A stretch of 64,000 nt of DNA, from contig NQMI01000016.1 of the NCBI GenBank assembly GCA_002270565.1, forward strand, positions 124,001 through 188,000. Direction: 5' to 3'. The DNA comes from Stenocarpella maydis. Its lineage: Eukaryota > Ascomycota > Sordariomycetes > Diaporthales > Diaporthaceae. Numbering within the stretch: position 1 is the stretch's first letter; the number at the start of each line of letters is the position of its first letter. Under the pieces are notes generated by a model. It saw only the letters and a program-made list of their open reading frames with translations. It searched no databases and was not told the DNA's origin. Positions 1-10,926 of the stretch are shown one piece after another. The translations under genes and the position numbers were made by a program.

Positions 1-115
1 GGCCGTTGGCCACTGACTCGAGAAACACCTTCTCTCGTACATGGGCCTTTCTGGAAGAACATCTTGCACTGATCTATAACGTACCACGGTTAGTATGCGA
101 TTGTTGCCCTTCAGA

Positions 116-499
116 TTAGCTCACTGTCCACTGATCGTTCATCCAGTCGTCCTCAAGCTTGTTCTTTTTCCCAACCGTGTCTATACATTTCAGCACCTCG
201 TCACGGAACTCCTGGACAGCATCTATGTTGAAGGTATCATATGGACGCATCTATTGGTAAACTGCAACACAGGTGTACTTGCCATTATCCATATCCTTAG
301 CAGACGTCAATTTCTTCCCCTTCTTGGGCCCGTATTCATAAACGGGCTTCTTGGAAGAGCCAGCACCTCCATTGCTGCTGTTCGAACCTTGAGAGGGGGG
401 TCTGCTTCCGGCAATAATTGATGAATATATATTAGAAGAATGATCATTAGAAGGTGATTTTGAACTTGGAGGATGGGTTGGTATAGGGCCATAGTACAC
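116..499 (-). pseudogene. Degenerate uncharacterised reading frame
   Basis: Reading down from 499, 82 codons end in a TAG at 253-251. The same frame then continues for 41 more sense codons, from about 250 to a TAA at 118-116. The first part is Ser/Pro/Asn-rich followed by a Lys/Gly-rich patch (YEYGPKKGKK). The second part is charged and protein-like (VQEFRDEVLKCID, KKNKLEDDW). Protein-like sequence on both sides of one stop, in one frame, suggests a nonsense-disrupted gene. I do not recognise the family. An intron spanning the stop is possible but I found no good splice pair. Confidence 0.25.
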
Positions 500-1092
500 G
501 CACCCAGCTTTTTCCCAGTATAAGAAATTAAGCGTGCAGCATACCTAGTTCCCTTGTACCGCTGGCTCCTTCACCCCGCATTTAGAAAGGCCTACCCTAA
601 CCCTCCGGGCCTGGGCCCCTGGGCGCTTGCACTCAGAGGAAGGCCCTCCACTCGCCTACAGGAAGGCTACCCACGCGTCTTCTCTATGCCCCAATAAAGG
701 GCCCTCTGTATACCTATAGGAATAGCTTTTGAATGAGCGTGCAAAGAGGTATATAACGGGCCTTCCTCTAGATATATAGAGGGTAGGCAGAGGGGCGCTA
801 TTTGGAGGGGCCTTTTAAAGGGGCATACGGAGGAGCCCTTTGGAGGGGCGTGGAGAGGGGCTTCAGAGTGGGGGAGGTATAAGAATTTGTAGTGTGCTGC
901 GCGCTTGATTTCTTGTACTGGGTGTGCCCATAGGAAAATGCCGGGTGCGTGTACCATGGCCGATTGGTACTATAGCCTTTGCGAGGATAAAAGAGTCTGA
1001 ATGTGTTGTATTGACAACGAAACTCTGAAATTCCGGAACAGTTTTGTCTCCCTATTTATATTTGTCGTACCTGAAAGCCGTAATGCAAATAT
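500..1092. other. Intergenic stretch, no gene seen
   Basis: Several short reading frames cross this stretch but none looks like a protein. The 600-930 part is rich in AGG/GGCC runs on the + strand and codes for nothing I recognise. Confidence 0.4.
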
Positions 1093-1650
1093 CTAACTGT
1101 CAAAGTAGTCTTTCTTTCGGTCTTTGCTCCGGCCGCGAGGGTCTCTGGCCGGGGCCGTCACTACCAACTGTGTACCAAAATTGGAAATTGCGGTCCACAT
1201 TTGCTGTGCCGCGAATGTTGTTGCTCCGGGGGCCATGGAACCATCAGGTCGGTTTTCCCACAGCTGAAGAGCACTGAGCCACGTTTGGGCCGCCAACTGC
1301 ATAAATTCGATACAAAATTAGGGTAGCAATTGACATGCCGGCTTGCAGAGCCTCAGAGAAGCCAAATTCACGACCGAACGGGGCCCCAACAAGTTTCTGG
1401 ACCCTCGTGTCTATTTCGGGATTTGCTGTTGAGTTCCTTTCACATCATGCCTTCCCACCTGTCCATTCAAGTATGTGTGTCCATGAGAACGTAGGGCGGC
1501 TTGAGGGCTTGCATATCTTCCGGTTGGGGGTGTGGCATTTCATCGTGAGTGCTTGAGCCGTATCCTGAAGTTCCTTCGAAAGGTTGTCATGCCATTTCCA
1601 GAGTGAATCTCCCGCTGAGTAATATGTTGCTTTACACTGGGCAAGATATT
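1093..1650 (-). pseudogene. Possible degenerate gene remnant
   Basis: Two overlapping minus-strand frames look protein-like. One runs from about 1645 to 1245 with residues such as GDSLWKWHDNLSKELQDTAQ, a TGA near 1460, then RVQKLVGAPFGREFGFSEAL. The other is a C-terminal piece (1302-1093) with AAQTWLSALQLWENRPDG. The frame change near 1300 could be an intron or a frameshift. The family is not recognised. The composition supports former coding, but this is a weak call. Confidence 0.2.
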
Positions 1651-2681
1651 TATTATTTATGTTTTCACTTATTGTCTTCCTCTCTTCGTCGTTGTTGATT
1701 ATTTCTGACGTTTTGTTTGGTTGTGTATATGTTTTCTTGATGTGTTTTTGCTTTGCTTATTTTTTTAAAAAAAACTTTTCGGCTTCTCGAATTGAGGAAG
1801 GAGAGGTTTCTTGTTTGTTATGAGTAGTTTGGGTCTGAAGGTTTGGGCCCAGAGATCGCAATTATGGTCCCAGTTGCACCAGTCAGCTACTTTCCCTGGA
1901 GTGCCTTGGGAGCCTTTGTATTGACGTAATAAGCCAGACGTTCTAAGTCCGCTTGAGGCAGTAAGACTCTTAATGGTCACACTGTGGCCCTTTTCGGTAT
2001 ATGGGACTTGTCAATAGGGTCCATTCGATGTGATATTCAACGTGTATATTGAGGTAATCTTCCACACCGCTCTCCTGATAACATACTGTGAGCTCTGGGA
2101 GCACTCACGTAAGTTGCGCACTTGCAGTATAGATCCATATAGTAGCTACTAGCCTTAGTGCGCACCTATTTCCACACAGCGTTCCTAATATGCCTACGCC
2201 GCGCTGCTATTGTTGCCACGCTAACAAAACGGCATTTACGTGGTGGACTGTCCGGAACTAGAGGAGCAGAGGATTCGCTCACGGGGAGCCCTCGCGCCGC
2301 TCATACTGTAGTTGCGCGAAGACTTTAACCTCGCCCTGGATCATCTAAGAGCGGTTGCCTTAGTAGCTAGATTGCTGCTGCGATAGGGAAGGGTGCCACT
2401 TTACACTAAAGCTGTAAATGAGGCAATGTGCGAGGGTGTCCAGAATATGCGGTGCGAGAAATGCGAGACTGCGCGGTGCTGGCGCAGGGCGGGAGATGGG
2501 ATCCGTGACTACGATGGTATCTTCAGAAGTTCAAATTTCCTGGGACGGTCAAGTTCTAGCCAATCTAGCGTGGCAAACGCGACGACCGCGCTGCGTGCGC
2601 GCCTAGTGGCAAATTCTCTTTAACGTAAAAGGTAAACTGAGATGAAATTTACTAAATATGTGTCAGAATGCGTTTTCTTTC
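1651..2681. other. Intergenic stretch, no gene seen
   Basis: No credible coding frame. The 1660-1780 part is T-rich. Around 2130-2160 there is a small palindromic GTAGCTACTAGC-type sequence. Confidence 0.4.
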
Positions 2682-3427
2682 CTAGACAGAATAAAGGTTT
2701 CCTCCAACAGCGAGTATGTTTCGACGCGTATAGGTCCTTGTTGGCTTTGAAAATTTCGATAACTGTGCAAGCGGAGTTCTTGTTCCAGGGGGGGGGGTGG
2801 GTGCTAGCCTGGCCCATTCCGGGCAGACATATTGTTTATACGGGGTGTCGGGATGATCCTCCCGGAAGTTGCCCAGTCCCCTCAGTAGGCCGAGCTCCAA
2901 GCGCCAGTTGAAAGATGCAACTAGCTCCTCACAGAGGGATGCCATCACTGCATATTGCTCTGGGTTTGTACAACCGTAATCGCGGGGGTCTTCCAGGAGG
3001 CCAGTATCAAAGTCTGGACGAGTCCGGTACCAGAAGTACTCGCACTCGTACTGGGTCGCCGGACCGAACCCGGTACAGAAAAACTTGTACAGTCTGAAGC
3101 TGCATAGCGCCACGGAATTGAGGAGAGCAATTTGATATAGGTGAGATATGGGTGCTCATGACTCTTGCTCAGCATGCCGATGGAGTAGCCGATTCGGAGA
3201 CCTGTCATTGGATTCGTCCACCACTCACGGCATCTATACCACTTCTTCCAAAGCCAATACCAAACTCTCCCTTTTGGACCGACGTGCGGAAGCGGACGGC
3301 GTTCCATGGTTCGAACAATATGAGCCGGTTGTAAGAAGACGACTGCACTGTTGAGAAACATGGGATGGGAGCTCAAAGCCATTACACAGGGATTACTTAA
3401 ATGCATCGTGACCGAGGTCCTAGTCAC
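2682..3427 (-). CDS. Uncharacterised protein, partial or spliced
   Basis: Two minus-strand frames join near 3090-3180. The upstream part has basic, Trp-rich sequence (RVWYWLWKKWYRCREWW, TGLRIGYSIG). The downstream part reads TQYECEYFWYRTRPDFDTG, CEELVASFNWRLELGLLRG and DTPYKQYVCPEWARL. Aromatic-rich but well-spread composition and continuity across about 700 bp indicate a real gene or a recent relic. The frame change needs an intron or an indel, and I could not place a convincing donor. I do not recognise the family. It sits upstream of broken SNF2 and NLR-type sequence in the same accessory block. Confidence 0.4.
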
Positions 3428-3496
3428 GGGCCTGTAATCAAAAGACCCACGCCCAGCGGCGCTGCGGCTAGATACTGGTCCCCAAAATAGAACACC

Positions 3497-4892
3497 TTAT
3501 GGTGCGCCGCAGGTCGCCGCCAACTGTCGCTGTGCTCGGTGGACTCCATAGCTACAGAAATAGAATTGTTCCTTCAGCCTGAAAACAGGACCTGAATGAA
3601 GGATACGGCACCCGCAGGCCGATGTTTTAGCAGCTATCTGCAATGTGCCGAGGAACTTCGAATTAAGACTGGTGCTTTCCGTATTCTCTATAATAGGACC
3701 TTTTGTCGTTCCTTCGTCGATTGTTAGTCCGCCCGAACCGTGATGTGAACTCCATGATTGGCAACATACCGTGATTTTGCTTTGCCTTTCTCTACTGTGT
3801 GTCGATAGAAGCATATCAACCAATTCCTGCTTTCCCTCTTGCACCTGCCTGACATACTAAATGCCAACGATTAGCGACCGCGGTAAATCCCTCAAAAGCA
3901 CGAAGACCGGCAAACCTCCTCGATGGACTCATTAACGCAGAAGCGGACTGCCACGACAGGGAGCGTCTGTCCAAGCCGATACATCCGGGCCAGAGCTTGT
4001 TCTTCTATGGCCGGATTCCATTGTGGCTCCATCAAATACGCACGGCTCGCCGCCGTAAGATTGAGTCTGGCACAAATACATGTTAATCTTTGCAACCATG
4101 ATATGAATCTTGAAAGGTGCCCGTAATTACCCGACAGCGCCACAGGAGAGCGACATGAGAAGTACTGCCTCTGCTTCCAATTCCGAGAAGCGATGCATAA
4201 TGTCAACCCTTTGATTGGCAGGTACCTTTCCGTCAACCTGCAAGCAGGTGAATCCTGCGTCTTTAAGTGCCGTTGAAACGAGATCTAAAGTCGACTTCCA
4301 GAACGAGAAGACGATACTGGACACGATTAGCAAGTTCTGGCCATGATAAGTGGTGCGTACATGTCTGTACTAACCTCTTCTTTACTTGGGTCTGGCTTCT
4401 TAAATCACTCACGAGGGCTCGGATTTTGGTTGAAGATACCCTGCTAGGTCGCCAACCCCCCTACATTGTGCCTCTATAAGACCTAGACTGTTGGGACTCT
4501 AGCTCGTGCAACGGAGCTCCCTCAAGGGAACTTTGCAGTGCCCCAATCAAGTCTGTATAGCAGGACCGACATTCAGTAGATTCCTTGCGGATCATCAACA
4601 CTGCGGACCCCTTGCTTGCTGTGCGCTGCGGGAGACGGTCCTCCGGCCTAGGCGATGGCGAATTCAATATTAAATTCCCATAGATTGTGCAAGTCGAGGT
4701 CGATTCTGCCAGATCATCATCACGCAGAGGCTTATCCACAAAATCAAAGGAAGCACCGAGATCTTCCCCGTCAAATTGCGAGTCTGAGCTTGATTCTGAC
4801 GGATTAGCATCTGATAGAGCACATCTGGGATCCATAGAACATCCCAGATTGCAAACCATCCTCAGGGCGTTGATCTTTGATATGGCGTTCAT
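3497..4892 (-). pseudogene. C-terminal half of a RAD5/HLTF-like SNF2 helicase
   Basis: Read down from 4892, the sequence starts at the segment that in RAD5/HLTF-type SNF2 proteins lies between the two ATPase lobes (KINALRMVCNLG). A degenerate Cys-containing RING-like stretch follows (ECRSCYTDL), then the helicase C lobe: STKIRAL, VFSFWKSTLDLV, GFTCLQVDGKV, SRAYLMEPQWNP, ARMYRLGQT and VRFCVNESIEE. Introns are visible near 4388-4340 (GTAAAG donor), near 4120 and at about 3915-3850, after which the frame continues as VRQVQEGKQELVDMLLS. The ATP-binding lobe (Walker A, DEGH) is absent: just upstream, from 4943, lies opposite-strand NLR-type sequence. It is therefore 5'-truncated and most likely non-functional. 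The cut point is inferred from where homology-like sequence ends. Confidence 0.75.
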
Positions 4893-5089
4893 ATATCCGT
4901 GCCCTCTGGTCTCTGAGCTAATTATGTTGTCCAGGTACTGAATTGTGGCTCAAGTCTGATAAGAAGATAGAAGGCCTCGGTCTTAGATACTTTAGCCTTC
5001 AAAGATATGCCAGTGAAAATTGGATATCCCACATCTTGAAATATCTCTCGGAAAGTTCTCACGTACAGCTGCATTCTGATATCCCTCTG

Positions 5090-7033
5090 ATGAGACAGCT
5101 TCTGCGGTTCACCGCGGATCACCACGCCCTGTTGAAGACAGTGAGGCCACATATTGATGGAAACGACCAAACCATGGCCCCGACTCCGGTGCTGCAACAA
5201 CTAGAGGCTTTCCCCGGACCATGTGGTCTGATCAGCCGCGTGCTTTCTTTTCATGAGTCTTTCTCTGCTCAGCAACTTTCCGAAGGTCCAGGTATGCATC
5301 CTGGGACGCCCCTCTCCCTTTTCTTTGCCTTTGCCCCCTCCCCCCCCCCCCCCCTTTTTTTTTTTTTTTTTTTTCTCTCTTTTGTTTTCTGGCCCAGTCC
5401 CAGTAATATTGGTAGCTATGCGCTAAATGATCTGGTATTTTTCTTAGACATTCTAGCGGTCGACTCAGATCCCACTCTGCTCTCCCTCGCAAATTCTAAC
5501 TACCAAGCTGTCGTAAAGGATCTACTTCAAGCAACCACCTCCTCGGTTCTCACAGAAGCTGAACTGGTCGCCTTTAGAGCTCAGTTTGGAGGTACTGCAT
5601 TCGCCTGCCCCGTAAAAGGCTGCACCCGGGGGTTTTCTTCCGAAACTGAGCTGAATAACCACAAGACCCTGCGACACAAGCAGCGTCTGAGATGTCATCA
5701 TGACAAGTGTATCCACAACGATGTGGGCTTTGCGAATACAAGCAGTCTTCAACAGCACGTGAAGAGAGTGCACATGAAAGAGACGCCAAGAATTCCAACA
5801 GAACTCAAGAGGAGAAAGAAGATCCAAGAGCTTGGGTCACCTGTATATGAGAACCCTGACACAGCTGATACACTCCCTGCATCCCCTCGACCCCACCCCT
5901 TGGGCGACCTCGACATTGAACGCCTTGCTCCTCAGCACAAGAAGGCAGGGGGTAATGATTGGTATGTCGAGTTCAACCCAACAGTTCCTCTCATGCTCGA
6001 TGTAGATCTATTCCACACTCTGGCCCACGACTGTTATGTGTGCTGTGCCAAGTTCAGCATGGATGGTATGTATATTGCCACAGGCTGCGAATACTCTGCT
6101 CAGATCTACAACTTTTTCAGCGGAGACAGAGTATGCATTCTGCAACCCGACAACATCGACGACGGAATTTATATCAGTTCCGTGTGCTTCAGCCCTAATG
6201 GCAAGTTCCTTGTGACTGGAGGTGAGAACAAGGTGGTCCGGGTAGGTACTCGAGACGTCACTACACCTGCAGTTTGTTTGCTAACATCACCTAGGTTTGG
6301 GACATCGCTTCGCGTACAGTACGGAACGTCTTTCCTGGCCATGAAGATGAGATCTGGGATATAGACTTCTCTCAGGACGGCCGCACAATAGCATCTGGTA
6401 GCGCCGACGGCACTGTTCGTTTATGGGATATCGAGAACAGTAGCAGCATTTTGACGCTGCGCATTGAGGACTGCCACGGCGTTACCTCAGTCGCCATCTC
6501 CCCCGATACCCGGCTGGTGGCAGCCGGAAGTCTGGAAAGCAAAGTCTACATCTGGAACATGGAAGGCGATCTGATCCAAACCTGTGAGGGATTCTACGGA
6601 CATACGGATTCTATAAATAGTATTGCATGGTACCCGAGTGGAAAAAATATTCTCATCGCGAGCATTGATAGGACCATCAAGATGTGGGAGGTCGATTCAC
6701 CTCAGCTTGACGGAGATCTTGATCTGAAGACTTTCAATGGCCATGCGGTAAGCCGTTATCTTTGTGGGGTGTGTAATAACAACTGACGTGAATGATCTTT
6801 AGGATTCTGTTCTCTCAGTGGCCATGACACCCGATGCTCAGTGGGTTCTGTCCGGTTCTGAGGACAAAGGGGTGCAATTCTGGGACCCAAGAACCGGCAA
6901 TCCACAGCTGATCCTCCATGGGCATAATGATGCTGTTCTCTCAGTTTCACCGTGTCCAAAAGGTAATTTCTTTGTTACAAGCTCGATGGACAAGAGAGCA
7001 CGTCTTTGGAGGTACATACGAGTTGGCCCCTAA
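5090..7033 (+). CDS. NLR-tail / C2H2 / Tup1-like WD40 chimeric protein
   Basis: Exons by hand: (4943)5090-5291, 5448-6241, 6295-6747, 6803-7033, with phases that fit exactly. The first in-frame ATG is at 5090 (559 residues). The open frame reaches back to 4943 without an ATG, so an upstream exon may be missing. Order of parts: an alpha-helical segment like the C-terminal region of fungal NACHT/NLR proteins (RYASENWISHILKYL, LRFTADHHALL); a FRAQFGGTAFACP segment opening two C2H2 fingers (CPVKGC...HKTLRH and CHHDKC...HVKRVH); then seven WD40 blades. The blades closely match the Tup1/RcoA propeller (LDVDLFHTLAHD, GVQFWDPRTG). Tup1 is a nuclear corepressor. The N-terminal tetramerisation region of Tup1 is replaced here by the NLR-type and finger parts. 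The propeller appears complete and unbroken. Its function is unknown; a DNA-binding corepressor-like role is only an inference. Confidence 0.8.
5292..5447 (+). other. Intron with C15-T20 polypyrimidine tract
   Basis: GTATGC donor at 5292, 15 C (5340-5354) then 20 T (5355-5374), a GCTAAAT branch-like site near 5422 and a TTCTTAG acceptor ending at 5447. Its length (156) is a multiple of three, so the unspliced frame also stays open. That unspliced reading would insert a Pro/Phe homopolymer. Confidence 0.75.
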
Positions 7034-7361
7034 GTAGGTTGAATCGATTTGAGAGGATCTGTCCTGACATGAAGAATAATATTACCATTCTCATGTAGTC
7101 CATAACCAAACTGTTTCCAGGTGGGCCTCAAGAGATGTTGGCGTAAGGTTTAAGTAATACAAGGTAGCTACAAATGTAGGTGCAGCACCATAGAAGACAT
7201 GAAGATTGCCTACTCACAACACCCCACACACCGATGACAATGACAGCTAGAGCGAGCGCAGCTTCAACTCACAAACAAAATTAGCCCTGAGCAGTCAGTC
7301 TACATGAATCCACACTACACTCACAGAAGTCCTTGTAGCTTGGGGTCAAGCCAAGTCGTAA
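7034..7361. other. Intergenic, no gene seen
   Basis: 3' flank of the WD40 gene. It contains no reading frame of note and only ordinary mixed sequence. Confidence 0.5.
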
Positions 7362-8481
7362 CTAATTCGAGACAAGCATGACAAGTCCGATTTGTTCAAA
7401 GACGTGGCGAAATTTGAGGGAAAGGCACCCAGCCAGCCACGATTCGCATGGGCACCGGACAGCACGCCCTGTATGGACGGATCGCCTTGTCCCACCCCTC
7501 ACTGGGCCCTGTTGCGCAGATTCAACCCGTGGGCGTCCTGGAGTGGGGCTTGGTGTTGGTGGCGGCAGCCGGGCTCGGACTCTGCCGGAGAGCCTGCTCG
7601 ACCCGAACTTCCTCGGCGCGCAGCACCTCATCGTGCCAGGTGCGATATCCTCGCTCCGTCTTTTGCTGGTCTCCCGCGCGGCCGAGCCACGTCGTCGCTG
7701 ACCGCCTCGAATACGTGCAACCCGTCGACCGGCGAGCAGGAGGAAGGCGGCAGATCCTAGGCTTAGGAACAAAACCTGGGTTATCCGGTTCAACGTAACT
7801 AAATTTCCGGGATAGTCCCATAACATCCCTTGTCGAGCCTGCAGGTTCGCGATGCGCTTGGTCCGTTGGCAAGTGGCCCAGCACCCGTTGGGACGTGACT
7901 ATGATATATCGGTGGTCCCACATTTGCCGACCAGGCGGCATTGCTCGAAGAATTGCAACCCCTCCTCATGTGGTCCTAGTTTGTCGCAGAATGTGAAGCT
8001 GATGACAGGGTACTTGCTTTGATCACATAGAGTTGCTTGGCTTGGAAGGCTTCTGACACCGTCCGAATGCGGTCTCGTCATGCAATGGCCCCTGTCCGTC
8101 CATCGCTGCGAGCGGCCAGTGGACATCTTGCAGAAGTGTGTTCCAATCGACTGGGTCGCGCAACATAAACTCGTCCTCACGGACCAGAGCTACAACCAGA
8201 ACAGTTCTGGAGCATTGTTGCGAGAGGGTGCCTAGAGCAATATGTTGGCGACCCTGAGTGCAGAGGTACAGAGTTCTATTATCAACGCGATCATCTCGGC
8301 GGTGCCCTGCATTCTTTGATCCACTCGTTGCGGGTATTATGAGCATTATCGCGGCGACACTGATGAGGAGGGAGTGGCTGTTTAACTGTATCGTAAATGT
8401 GTTTGGGAGAGGCCGAATGGGGAGGGAAGTAGTGCAAGTCTGATCGAAGTCAGCCGGCATCAAGGACCAAAAGGGCTTCAA
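7362..8481 (-). pseudogene. Unresolved coding-like region
   Basis: Several minus-strand frames look partly protein-like but do not join cleanly. One runs from 8481 with a hydrophobic segment (LLISVAAIMLIIPA) and then LREDEFMLRDP-type sequence. A second runs to 7899 with KYPVISFTFCDKLGPHEEG. Further down a third, ending at 7522, is Arg/Glu-rich (RTWHDEVLRAEEVRVEQAL). The frame changes near 8060 and 7900 would need introns or indels. The family is not recognised. It could be one spliced membrane-associated protein or a decayed gene. Confidence 0.25.
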
Positions 8482-8528
8482 AAGAGCACAGAGTTATATG
8501 AAATGTTGCGATCAATCATTTCAGCGAT

Positions 8529-9914
8529 CTATAGAGACTCGTTCTGCAGCAACATTGTCAAGCCCGTTCTTAGAGCCTCCAATGCCCCTTTGCTCGGCTC
8601 GCCTTGACCAAAAGAGTGGCATAGCTCCATGTAAAGAAGATCCTCATCGCTGCAAGGAACCTTGACAAGCCCGGCTATCTCCTGGACGATTTTCCTCAGA
8701 ATCATACCCCTGTCCTTTCGGTTGCTAGCTGCGGTATGAAGGATCTCAGTTATGAGTGTAGCGCTTGTGTGATACGTCCGGCTGTCTCCTTGGATCTTTT
8801 GCTCGCCCAAGGCATCTCGTATAGCGTTTTGATAGACCTTACGATAATGGGCCAGCGTCTGTGGCAAATCCCCTTGCATTTCGGGATTGTGGAGAACTCC
8901 GTCAGACCCGTATCCGTACTCAGCTGGATCCCAGTCTCGAATCAACCAGCCCGGGGTATCTAAGATTGCCTAAAGACCTGGGCCAGGCGCCGACGCCGTC
9001 CCAATCGAGGATGCCAACAAGGTCTCCTGTGGCGAGACAAGGAAGTTTTGGAGGTCGAAATCCGGATGGGTGAGGACAAAGGAGTGAGCATCGGCCGCGA
9101 AAAAGTCGTCTAGGCAGACAAAAAAGAACCGCAGGAGTCGTTTTTGGCCAAGAAGAAATTCCGACAAGTCAAGGTTATGCCTATTGAGTGCACTGGTATA
9201 AAACTCCTTGGCTGTCTTGTAAGGCCCGCTTGGGAAGTAGACAGGCATGTAGTCGGGGTTGTCCTGCTCCAGGCGCTCAGCGAATGCGTCAATGTCCAGC
9301 TCACGGCGGCAACTAGCACTAGGCGGTCGACCATCGCTGAACATCAAGCGGCCGCCCTCTCTGAACGAGAACTGGCTGAGCTGAACCATAGCTGACGCCA
9401 CGTCCTTGAGAACGCGGGTTCGGCGGCGGCGGTAATCCTCTTCTGACATGCCCGGGCACTCGGCAAACCAGAAGTCGTACAAAGAGATGCCGGATATGAA
9501 CGAAAGACATATGTGCGGACAGCGGAGAGGGTTGTCTGGAGTTTTGCAGAATCCGAAGACGTCGGGGATGGGAATTGTGGTATGCTTCCGAATGAGCTGC
9601 ATTGTCCGGGCTTCCGATTCCAGCTCGTCGGCGCATAGCGTGTTCCAGTGCCCGGGCGTTCCGTTAATAGGGATTTTAAGAAGCCATGCTATTCCTCGAT
9701 CTCTAAACTTGATTGGGAATAGGATATTGTAGGCTCCATGGAGTGGCGCTTCGACAACGGGTGGGTGCGCTAGACGGTCTTTGGGATGTTTGCTGTCCCA
9801 GATCTCGGTGGCCGTTCCAGGAACCGAATCCAATCGAACGACAGCGAGAACTGGGAGAAAGGACGCCAGCTCATCCCCTTCGGCGTCAGCGGGCGATGGG
9901 TTATACTCAGGCAT
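8529..9914 (-). pseudogene. APH-family phosphotransferase with two compensating frameshifts
   Basis: A fungal member of the aminoglycoside-phosphotransferase/choline-kinase-like (APH, PF01636) group. The ATG at 9914 opens MPEYNPSPADAEG. Features in order: AWLLKIPINGTPGHW and ESEARTMQLIR (nucleotide-binding lobe), IPIPDVFGF, ICLSFISG, and the catalytic loop HPDFDLQNFL at about 9060. The metal-binding motif DWDGVGAWPR (DWD codons 9006-8998) is present but lies in another frame. One base is missing near 9020-9035 and one extra base sits in the GGGG run at 8953-8956. After that the original frame resumes with WLIRDWDPAEYGY and continues to the stop at 8529. The total span is 462 codons, so the two indels cancel. 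As read, the protein stops at about 8970 without DWD. Either it is a pseudogene or both are sequencing errors. Confidence 0.75.
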
Positions 9915-10320
9915 GTTGAAATACTGGTTGTGCGAGGTAGAAAGCGTTGAAGCTAGATGTTCTTGACGAGGAAAGGCTGTGAAGAATCGCGTCAACTGGT
10001 GGTGGAGATGTGTATTTGTCGAAGTGCTGTATCCATTCCAGTCGGGAGCTGTCTGATTATCTGTCCAGCCGTTTGGCGAAGTTTTGATAGCCCACGTACA
10101 ATCGAGGTTGGTCTCGGTGTGCCAAGACGAGAGGTGGACTTTGCCCTGCAGGATCAAGTACAGTTTATGGTCTGGACTATTGAGAGCGCTGACTTCAGCT
10201 TTGGTTTCCATAAGCTCCCCAACCGGGTTATGAAAACCACCCCTCTCCACCCCTGTTCGCAGTCCACCCGAGCTCGGAGTTGTTGGCGCATACGAGCACC
10301 CAGCTCTGGAGCTGGGAATC

Positions 10321-10926
10321 TCACTTCTGGTGGCCAGCTAGAGTACGCTTTGGGAGTGAGAAGCACGGATAAAGCTCTTCCAGATTGTCTTCAACGCGGA
10401 TCCCGTCATCATAGCACGTCGGGGTCATGTCGTCGGTAAAGTACGGACGCGGGCCCCTGTCGACCTCCTGTATCCACGCAATCTCGCGAGCAACCCTCGC
10501 ATCCAAGGGCAGTTTCCTATCCACCTGGTACCTGTTGTCGTCTCCTAGCTTAGTAGCCGCGTGGATGGGCTGCGCAGCGGTCTCGTCTATCTCTCTGCGG
10601 AACTCGGGTGTACAGGAATCGAGAAACACGTCGAAACAGACGACCATGCGGTTGCGGCGGAGCTGTACGGCGTACAGCTGTACCTGCGCGCCAGCAGCTT
10701 TGCAGGTGTCTGTGGGCGATGATTATTCTGAGGGTGTGGCCGTTGCGTGGCCAAGCTGGCCAAGGAGGGCAGTGGCAAACTCGTCGGCCAGATTCGTAGC
10801 CAGGGCAAACGCCGTCGACGAGTGCCGGGACGCGGGCACGGGCTGGTACTTGACATCGGCAAGACATCGTATCGTGCCGTCGGCCTTTAAAGCAGCCAAG
10901 GTTAGAGGCGAGACGTCTAGTTGCAT
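10321..10926 (-). pseudogene. Uncharacterised gene with an in-frame stop
   Basis: The ATG at 10926 opens MQLDVSPLTLAAL. The frame runs through ADVKYQPVPASRHSS and DEFATALLGQLGHA to a TAA at 10725-10723. It then continues in the same frame through GAQVQLYAVQLRRNRMVVCF, DVFLDSCTPEF, GDDNRYQVDRKLPLD and GPRPYFTDDMTP to a stop at 10321. Coding-like sequence on both sides with no frame change suggests a nonsense mutation such as CAA to TAA. An alternative is a shorter protein started downstream at the ATG near 10647. The family is not recognised. Confidence 0.45.

Noticed and set aside
3497..7033. SNF2 fragment and WD40 chimera as one gene
   Set aside because: They lie on opposite strands and share no frame; only their truncated ends are adjacent.
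7378..7798. Overlapping plus-strand frames of 107-122 codons
   Set aside because: GC-rich stretch open in several frames; the minus-strand frames look slightly more protein-like, so none of the plus frames is called.
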